Shown here in pieces: positions 26,750 through 32,117 of a DNA stretch of 32,117 nt. The notes under the pieces are model-generated. The model was not told where the DNA came from and did not search any database. It was given only the letters and a program-made list of their open reading frames with translations. Both the position numbers and the translations under genes were made by a program. Each line of letters opens with the position of its first letter. Position 1 is the first letter of the stretch. Source of the stretch: Geminicoccaceae bacterium (GTDB taxonomy: Bacteria > Pseudomonadota > Alphaproteobacteria > Geminicoccales > Geminicoccaceae); contig JAABSG010000011.1 in assembly GCA_011390475.1 (NCBI GenBank), forward strand, positions 1-32,117, in the 5' to 3' direction.

Positions 26750-29700
26750 ATGGCCACGCTGCTGCCGTTCCTGCCGATCATCGCCGCCGGACTGACCGCT
26801 CTGCTCCTGCTCGCCGGTATGGCCACCTGGTGGCTGGCCACGCGCCCCGGCACCGCCGAACCCACGAGGTCGGGCGTAGCCGAGCCGGCAGAACCGAACG
26901 CCACGGGGCCGAAAGAGCGGCCGGACGATACCCTGGGCGCGCTCGGGTCGGGTCCGCTGGTCGCCGTGATCGGCGCACCCGGCGCCGCCGTCTCGGCGGT
27001 GGTGGCCGCTGCCCGTGGCGAGGCGTCGATCGCGGCGCCCGACGGTGACGGCCGCATGGTCGCCATTCCGGGCGGCGCCGTGCTCGATTTCGGCGATGCG
27101 TTGCTGGCGGCCGCCGACTGGCGCGAGCGCTGGACCGCCGCGATCGGCCGAACATCGGCGCTGCGCGGCTGGGAAGGCACTGTCGACGCCCTCGTCCTCG
27201 GTGTCTCGGCACGGGTCCTGGCCGATCTCTGGCGCGAGTCGCCGGCTGCCATCGAAGGCCTCGGTGGCCGCTTCGCGGCGCTGATCGAGGACGCCCAGCG
27301 CCTCGGCGGGCTGCGCTGTCCGGTCTACCTGCTCCTGACCGACGCCGAAGGCCTGCCCGGCTTTGCCGCGCTCGCGCATGAAGCGCGCCTGGAGCATTCC
27401 GATGCGGCGCCGCTCGGCTGGTCGCAGCCCTACGGTGCCGATGCGCCCTTCTCGCCACGCTGGGCCGAGGAGGCCGTGGAGACCCTGGCACTGACGCTGG
27501 AGGACGCCGTGCTCGACGGCCTTTCCGGCATCACCGATTTCGCCCGGCGGCCCGGTCTCGTGCTGGCGCTGCCGGCCGCCATCCGCGACCTCGGCGAGCC
27601 GTTGCGGGCCCTCCTCACGGCGACGATGCGACCGGCCCCCGCCGGCGAGCCCGCCATGCTCCGCGGCCTCTATCTCACCGGTGCCGGGGCCGATGCCACT
27701 GGGCCAGACGGGCCTGAACCGGCCGCCTTCGCGGCCGAGCTCTTCGCCCGGAAAGTCCTGCCGGAGGCTGGCCTCGCGCAACCGGCCCGGGCACTGGCGA
27801 CGAAAGGCGCCCGCGTGGCGCGCCGCCTGCGCATCGGCACCGGCGTCGCTGCCGCCGTCGCCACGCTGGCCCTGCTCGCACTCTTCGCCCTGGAGCGGCG
27901 GCAAGAGAGTGTCGTCGAGCTCTTGGCGCTGGTCGACCGCTACGTGGCCGAGGATCAGGCGCTCGCCGCCCGGGGTCTCGAACCGTCGCCTGCGGTACTC
28001 GCCCGGGCGACCGAAGAGTTGTTCGACGCCATGGCCGAGCTCGAGTTCGATCGGGTCGCAACCGTGCTGGCCCCCACCTCCTTTCTTTCCGGGCTCGACC
28101 ATCGGCTGCAACAGGCGCTCGCTATCGGCTTCGACCGGGTGGCGCTTCGCGCCATCGGCCGCGGGCTCGAAAGCCGGGTGGTCGAGGCCGGCACCGCGGC
28201 AGCGCGCGCGCATGGCCCGACCCCCGACGCCTTCGTCACCCTCGCCGAGACGCTGACCGCGCTCGACGACGACATCCGCCGCTTCGACGCCTTGCCGCAC
28301 TCGACCAGGCCGGCCGATCTAGCCCGCTCGAGTCACGCCGCCCTCGGCGTCACGCCGCCGGCCGGTTTCGATGACCACTACGGGCTCTACATCAAGGCCC
28401 TCGGTCTGACCCGGCAGCGCGGCTTCGATGGACCGGGCGCCTGGGCGGCGCTGGAGGCGACGCTCGGCCGCGACCTGTTCGGCGCACTCGGCGCGGCCTA
28501 CCGGCAAGACCCGTTGTTCGTTGCGATCGAGACCATCGCGGCGAACGCCGGCCTGCTCCTCGCCGGAGGCCGCCCGGACGGCGCCGAATTCACACCGCAG
28601 CTGCAAGCCCTGCTGGGCGCGATCGGTACGGCCGAGCGGCTGCTCGCCGATCCGGCCCGCAATTGGCTGGGACCGGAGGCCGTCGAGACCGATCGCCGGC
28701 TGGCAGCGGCCGCAACCCAGATCAGCGAGCTCAGCTTCGCGCCCGGCTCGCTGCGGGTCCAGCTCACCGCCGGCCTGCGCCGCGAGCGGGAGGCGGCGCA
28801 GGCGGAGCTCTTGCGCCTGCAAGGCTTCGCCGGCCGGCCGGTGGTGCACGTCGCCGACTCCGCACCGGCCAGGCTCGATCCGCTCTATCCCCGCCTGCGC
28901 CAGTCCACGCACCAGCTGCTCGACGATCCGAGGCGCGGTTCACTGGCCCGAGTGCCGGCGACCTCGGCCATCTCGTCTGCCAGCTCGCCCGCCGGGCAGC
29001 GCTTCGCCTGGACGACGGAACGGCTGACCGATGCCTCGGCGGCGATGGAGTGGTTGCAGGAGATCACGGCAGCGTCGGCCACGGCACTGCCTGCCGATCT
29101 CCGCGAGATCGTCGTCGGCGAGACTCGCGCCCGTGCCGAGGCGCGGGTCACGGAGCTGCTCGACGCCGCGCGGCAGCCGCTCGGCAACCCGGCCTTCGTC
29201 GACGACCTGGCACGCGCCGAAGCGCAGGCCTTCGCGACGGCAGCCCCGCTCTTGGCCGAGCTGCGCGACAAGGCGGCGCTCTTGCAGCTGACCAGGGCCA
29301 GTGCCCGCCTCGCCGCCACCGCCGACGTCCAGGCCCGCCGGGTACTGGTCGAGGCCGACCGCGAGCTCGCCGCGGCCCGCCTCTATTCGCCCGGAATCCA
29401 AGGCTTCGCGCTCTGGGACGGCCAGCCGGGCGGTGCGGCCAGCGTCTTCGGCCTCGCCAGCGATGCGTCGCTCGCCGGCCTCGTCCGGGAATGGCGAACC
29501 TTCAGCCGGCTCTTGGCCCAGGGCCGCGCCGGCCCGGCATTGCGCTACCTGCGCGGTTCGCCGTCCGGGCCGCCGCTCGACCTCGCCGCGTCCACGGCAC
29601 TCTGGCGCGAGACCCTCGCCGTTCTGGCCGATTACGACCAGAGCGCGCCCCGCAACGACCTGGCGGATCTGGAGCGCTTCATTCTGCTCGATCTCAACGA

Positions 29701-30646
29701 GCTGGACCAGGGCAGCTGCACGGCGCACCTCGCCGCCATCCGTCCGGGGCCCAGCTTCTTCGGCGTCCGGCTCGCCGCGCTTCGCGAGGCTGCGCAACGT
29801 CGCTGCGCCGCGCTCCGGACCGGTGACGCACGAGCGACCTGGGCTGCGATCTCGAGTGCCTTCGAGGCTGGCCTCGCCGGCCGCTTTCCCTTCGTCGGCG
29901 CCGGCGTCGGTGAACCGATGACCCAGCTGACCCGCCTCGCCGATGTCGCCGATCCACAGAGTGTCCGTCGCTTCTTCGCGACCTTCGGCGACGAGCTCGC
30001 CGGGCTCGGCGATGCCGACACCGCGGCCGATTGGCTCGATATCGACGCCAGCGACTTCGCCGCGGCGCTGGAAGCCACTCGGCCGTTTCTCGGATTGCCC
30101 GAGAACGGCGCTGTCGCGTCCACGCCCGCGTTCGCCGTTACCGCCGACTTCCGCAGCAATGCGGACCACGAGCGCGGCGGCGATCAGATCATCGAATGGA
30201 CGCTGCGCATCGGCGCAGACCGGGTCAGCTCCTTCGAGCCCGACCGCCACCTCGTCTGGCGGCAGGGTGACCGGGTCGAGCTGAGCTTGCGCTGGGCCCG
30301 CAACGCGCCGCAGGCACCAGCCGCGCCGCGCCGTCCCGACGCCACGCTGGACGGCCGAACGCTGCGCCTCGCCTATGACGGCCCCTGGGCCCTTCATGCG
30401 CTCATCGCCGCCAATGCGGCGCCGTTTCCCGATATCGTCCTGGTCGCCGACCCGGAGCCGAACCTGTTGCGGATCACCACGCCGCTGGTCCAGAATCCGG
30501 ACGCCGCCCGGGGCGAGCTGCCGCGGCTCGACGACGCCCTCGTCTATCTCCGCCTCGACGTTCGGGCGGTGGACGCGACCGGCAGCGTCCCGGTCGGCCC
30601 GACGCTCGCCATGCCGGTCTTTCCGGCGCGTGTGCCCGGCGGATGA
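26750..30646 (+). CDS. tssM: Type VI secretion membrane protein TssM (IcmF family) with degenerate nucleotide-binding loop
   Basis: The 1298-residue core of the trans-envelope channel has a single N-terminal span (residues about 5-30) where most TssM have two, and another at about 361-382 ('GTGVAAAVATLALLALFAL'). Between them lies the GTPase-like cytoplasmic domain: 'LVAVIGAPGAAVSAVV' (about 70-85) occupies the Walker A place but lacks the GK[ST]; 'VDALVLGVS' is the Walker B-like strand; 'PVYLLLTDAEGLPGFAAL' replaces the 'TKxD' motif. After the second span comes the long helical periplasmic domain and, near the end, 'LRWARNAP' and 'GPWALHALIA', the IcmF C-terminal beta domain that binds TssJ. 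A 60-residue tail follows. It starts three bases after tssL and overlaps tssA by four. Confidence 0.92.
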   Translation: MATLLPFLPIIAAGLTALLLLAGMATWWLATRPGTAEPTRSGVAEPAEPNATGPKERPDDTLGALGSGPLVAVIGAPGAAVSAVVAAARGEASIAAPDGDGRMVAIPGGAVLDFGDALLAAADWRERWTAAIGRTSALRGWEGTVDALVLGVSARVLADLWRESPAAIEGLGGRFAALIEDAQRLGGLRCPVYLLLTDAEGLPGFAALAHEARLEHSDAAPLGWSQPYGADAPFSPRWAEEAVETLALTLEDAVLDGLSGITDFARRPGLVLALPAAIRDLGEPLRALLTATMRPAPAGEPAMLRGLYLTGAGADATGPDGPEPAAFAAELFARKVLPEAGLAQPARALATKGARVARRLRIGTGVAAAVATLALLALFALERRQESVVELLALVDRYVAEDQALAARGLEPSPAVLARATEELFDAMAELEFDRVATVLAPTSFLSGLDHRLQQALAIGFDRVALRAIGRGLESRVVEAGTAAARAHGPTPDAFVTLAETLTALDDDIRRFDALPHSTRPADLARSSHAALGVTPPAGFDDHYGLYIKALGLTRQRGFDGPGAWAALEATLGRDLFGALGAAYRQDPLFVAIETIAANAGLLLAGGRPDGAEFTPQLQALLGAIGTAERLLADPARNWLGPEAVETDRRLAAAATQISELSFAPGSLRVQLTAGLRREREAAQAELLRLQGFAGRPVVHVADSAPARLDPLYPRLRQSTHQLLDDPRRGSLARVPATSAISSASSPAGQRFAWTTERLTDASAAMEWLQEITAASATALPADLREIVVGETRARAEARVTELLDAARQPLGNPAFVDDLARAEAQAFATAAPLLAELRDKAALLQLTRASARLAATADVQARRVLVEADRELAAARLYSPGIQGFALWDGQPGGAASVFGLASDASLAGLVREWRTFSRLLAQGRAGPALRYLRGSPSGPPLDLAASTALWRETLAVLADYDQSAPRNDLADLERFILLDLNELDQGSCTAHLAAIRPGPSFFGVRLAALREAAQRRCAALRTGDARATWAAISSAFEAGLAGRFPFVGAGVGEPMTQLTRLADVADPQSVRRFFATFGDELAGLGDADTAADWLDIDASDFAAALEATRPFLGLPENGAVASTPAFAVTADFRSNADHERGGDQIIEWTLRIGADRVSSFEPDRHLVWRQGDRVELSLRWARNAPQAPAAPRRPDATLDGRTLRLAYDGPWALHALIAANAAPFPDIVLVADPEPNLLRITTPLVQNPDAARGELPRLDDALVYLRLDVRAVDATGSVPVGPTLAMPVFPARVPGG

Positions 30647-31728
30647 GCGCGACCGACGCCCTCTTCGACGGCTTGCTGGAGCCCGTCCCGGGACCCTTGC
30701 CCGCCGGCGAGTCGTTGCGCTGGGGTCCGATCCATGCCGCGATCGAGGAGGCCCGGCGCGAGGAAGACGAGGACCTGCCGCAGGGGGTCTGGCGACGCGA
30801 CGTCAAACGGGCCGACTGGGACCAGGTGGTGGAGCTGTGCCGCGAAGCGCTGGCCCTGAAGTCCAAGGATCTCCAGGTCGCCTGTTGGCTGGTCGATGGC
30901 GCCATTCGGCTGCATGGGCCGGCCGCCGGGGCAGGGGCTCTGGACTTCCTCGCGACGCTCGTGGCCACCTGGTGGGACGAGCTCTATCCAGCGCACGACG
31001 GTGATGTCGATTCGCCCCGCTTCGCGCCCTTGATCTGGCTCGATGGTGCCCTGGCGCAATGGCTCGCCGCCTATCCGATCGCCACGGCCGAGACCGAGGA
31101 CGGCGTCACCGCGCTCAGCTGGAGCGACCACGCGGCCGCCTGCCGCCGCGAGGCCGCCGGACGCGCCGGCAAGCCGGCCAAGGCCGGCCGCTCCTGGCCG
31201 ACGATCGCCGGTTTCGACGCGCTCGCCGACCGCACGGCACGCGACCACCTGGACAGGCTGGCGACGGCCGGTCCTGCCCTGGACCGGGCGACGGTGGCCC
31301 TCGAGGAGCGGTTGGCACTGCTGGCCGGCGAGCAGGCACCGAGCTTCGGACGGCTGCGTGCCGTCATTCGGGATGTCGCGTCGCTGCTGCAACCGATCCT
31401 CGCCCGCCGTCCGCCGGCCGTGGCGCCAGTACCGGCCCAGCCCGTCACCCCGTTCGCTGCAACGATCGCCAAGGTCAGTGCCGCCATGAGCCTGAAGCCA
31501 GCACCGCTCGCCACGGCCAGCCTCGTCGATCGCGAGCAAGCCTACCGCGCACTGGCGGACATCGCAGCGTACCTCCGCCGGGTCGAGCCGCACAGCCCGA
31601 CACCGTTTCTCATCGAACGCGCTATTCGTTGGGGTGGCATGACGCTGCCCGACGTTCTGGCGGACGTGTCGCGGCGGGGCAGCGACGGCGACATCCTGAA
31701 ATGGCTGATGGAGGGGGCGAACAAGTAA
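30643..31728 (+). CDS. tssA: Type VI secretion protein TssA (ImpA N-terminal family)
   Basis: The 361-residue protein starts by ATGA overlap with tssM. The ImpA_N domain fills the first half: 'PAGESLRWGPIHAAIEEARREED' (matching the 'GxdlRyd..f..i..a' entry), 'ADWDQVVELCREALALKSKDLQVACWLVDGAIRLHG' and 'WWDELYP'. A linker rich in Ala and Pro precedes a C-terminal segment 'REQAYRALADIAAYLRRVEPHSPTPFLIERAIRWG', the conserved TssA tail element. TssA proteins organise baseplate assembly or cap the growing sheath, depending on C-terminal class; this short one cannot be assigned with certainty. It is the last gene before a 123-base gap. Confidence 0.9.
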   Translation: MSATDALFDGLLEPVPGPLPAGESLRWGPIHAAIEEARREEDEDLPQGVWRRDVKRADWDQVVELCREALALKSKDLQVACWLVDGAIRLHGPAAGAGALDFLATLVATWWDELYPAHDGDVDSPRFAPLIWLDGALAQWLAAYPIATAETEDGVTALSWSDHAAACRREAAGRAGKPAKAGRSWPTIAGFDALADRTARDHLDRLATAGPALDRATVALEERLALLAGEQAPSFGRLRAVIRDVASLLQPILARRPPAVAPVPAQPVTPFAATIAKVSAAMSLKPAPLATASLVDREQAYRALADIAAYLRRVEPHSPTPFLIERAIRWGGMTLPDVLADVSRRGSDGDILKWLMEGANK

Positions 31729-31851
31729 TTGAGCGTACCAAGACGTTTTCCGTTGCGGATTAAATTCAACCCAGAGTAGAAATATACGGTCAGCAAACGC
31801 GAGAGACTCGTCTGCAAAGGGTCCGTCAGCGGGCCAATCGGGAGACCACCA
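31729..31851 (+). promoter_or_regulatory. AT-rich intergenic region upstream of tssB with candidate promoter and shared motif
   Basis: This is the only sizeable gap within the secretion locus and it is much richer in A+T than the genes. AGTAGAAATATAC (31775-31787) matches 11 of 13 bases of the motif before the SPOR gene. A weak sigma-70-like pair, TTGCGG (31753-31758) with TAGAAA (31777-31782), has an 18-base spacer. GGAGA at 31841-31845 is the tssB ribosome site. The gap probably starts a second transcription unit headed by tssB. Confidence 0.45.
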
Positions 31852-32117
31852 ATGACCGAAAGCGTTCAGCACAAGCTGTCGCGGGTGCGCCCGCCGCGCG
31901 TCCAGATCACCTACGACGTCGAAATCGGTGACGCCGTCGAGCGCAAGGAACTGCCGTTCGTCATCGGCGTCATGGCGGATCTCTCGAGCAAGCCGGCCGA
32001 GCCGCTGCCGCGGCTCGCCGATCGCAAGTTCGCCGCCATCGACCGGGACAATTTCAACGAATGCCTGGCGGCAGCATCCCCGCGCGTCGCGTTCGCCACG
32101 CCGAACAAGCTGCAGCC
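31852..32117 (+). CDS. tssB: Type VI secretion contractile sheath small subunit TssB (3' partial)
   Basis: The first 88 codons are present and the gene runs off the window. The N-terminus 'VQHKLSRVRPPRVQITYDVE' is followed by 'GDAVERKELPFVIGVMADLS', 'PLPRLADRKFAAIDRDNFNE' and 'ASPRVAFATPNKL', the hallmark TssB/VipA blocks. With TssC it builds the contractile sheath around the Hcp tube. GGAGA lies about six bases before the ATG. tssC and hcp would be expected next but are not in view. Confidence 0.93.
   Translation, partial: MTESVQHKLSRVRPPRVQITYDVEIGDAVERKELPFVIGVMADLSSKPAEPLPRLADRKFAAIDRDNFNECLAAASPRVAFATPNKLQ

Overview
The window is GC-rich (roughly two-thirds G+C by eye) and densely coded. 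Gene content and codon use point to an alphaproteobacterium, perhaps Rhodospirillales- or Geminicoccales-like; this placement is an inference and the genus cannot be fixed from the sequence. Nothing here looks like a plasmid, phage or CRISPR locus. The only mobile-element trace is a decayed IS256-family transposase.

Region 1 (1-8351, plus strand): the 3' end of a chalcone-isomerase-like protein gene, a 639-base non-coding gap with a sigma-54-like promoter at its end, then a tightly overlapped operon. The operon encodes a carbohydrate-type ABC importer (binding protein, two permeases, MalK/UgpC-type ATPase), an atypical glycerophosphodiester phosphodiesterase and two different endonuclease/exonuclease/phosphatase (EEP) fold hydrolases.

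Region 2 (8450-15464, minus strand, converging on region 1): a HAD-family phosphatase, an Opp/Dpp-type importer (two permeases, binding protein), a calcineurin-like phosphoesterase and a fused double ATPase. Together regions 1 and 2 hold two importers and five putative phosphoester hydrolases. This suggests uptake and breakdown of organic phosphoesters, although no substrate can be read from the sequence. A LysR-type regulator gene (15500-16501) diverges from the HAD gene across a short gap rich in dyad symmetry.

Region 3 (16638-22079): GTP-type PEP carboxykinase (pckA, minus strand) diverges from a complete frdABCD operon that closely resembles the E. coli-type quinol:fumarate reductase. Together they could supply both ends of a PEP to oxaloacetate to malate to fumarate to succinate route under low oxygen. 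The shared 288-base intergenic region holds two perfect 7-bp inverted repeats.

Region 4 (22080-23400): no intact gene. It contains a nested stem-loop after frdD and a minus-strand IS256-family transposase pseudogene broken by frameshifts and a deletion in the catalytic region.

Region 5 (23423-32117, plus strand): the start of a type VI secretion locus in the order SPOR-domain membrane protein, TssJ-like lipoprotein, tssK, tssL, tssM, tssA, then a 123-base AT-rich gap and tssB, which runs off the window. The genes up to tssA overlap or nearly touch. The AT-rich DNA before the SPOR gene and before tssB share a 13-base motif (11 of 13 identical), a candidate common regulatory site. TssM has a degenerate P-loop, and the SPOR protein may provide the peptidoglycan contact that TssL lacks here.
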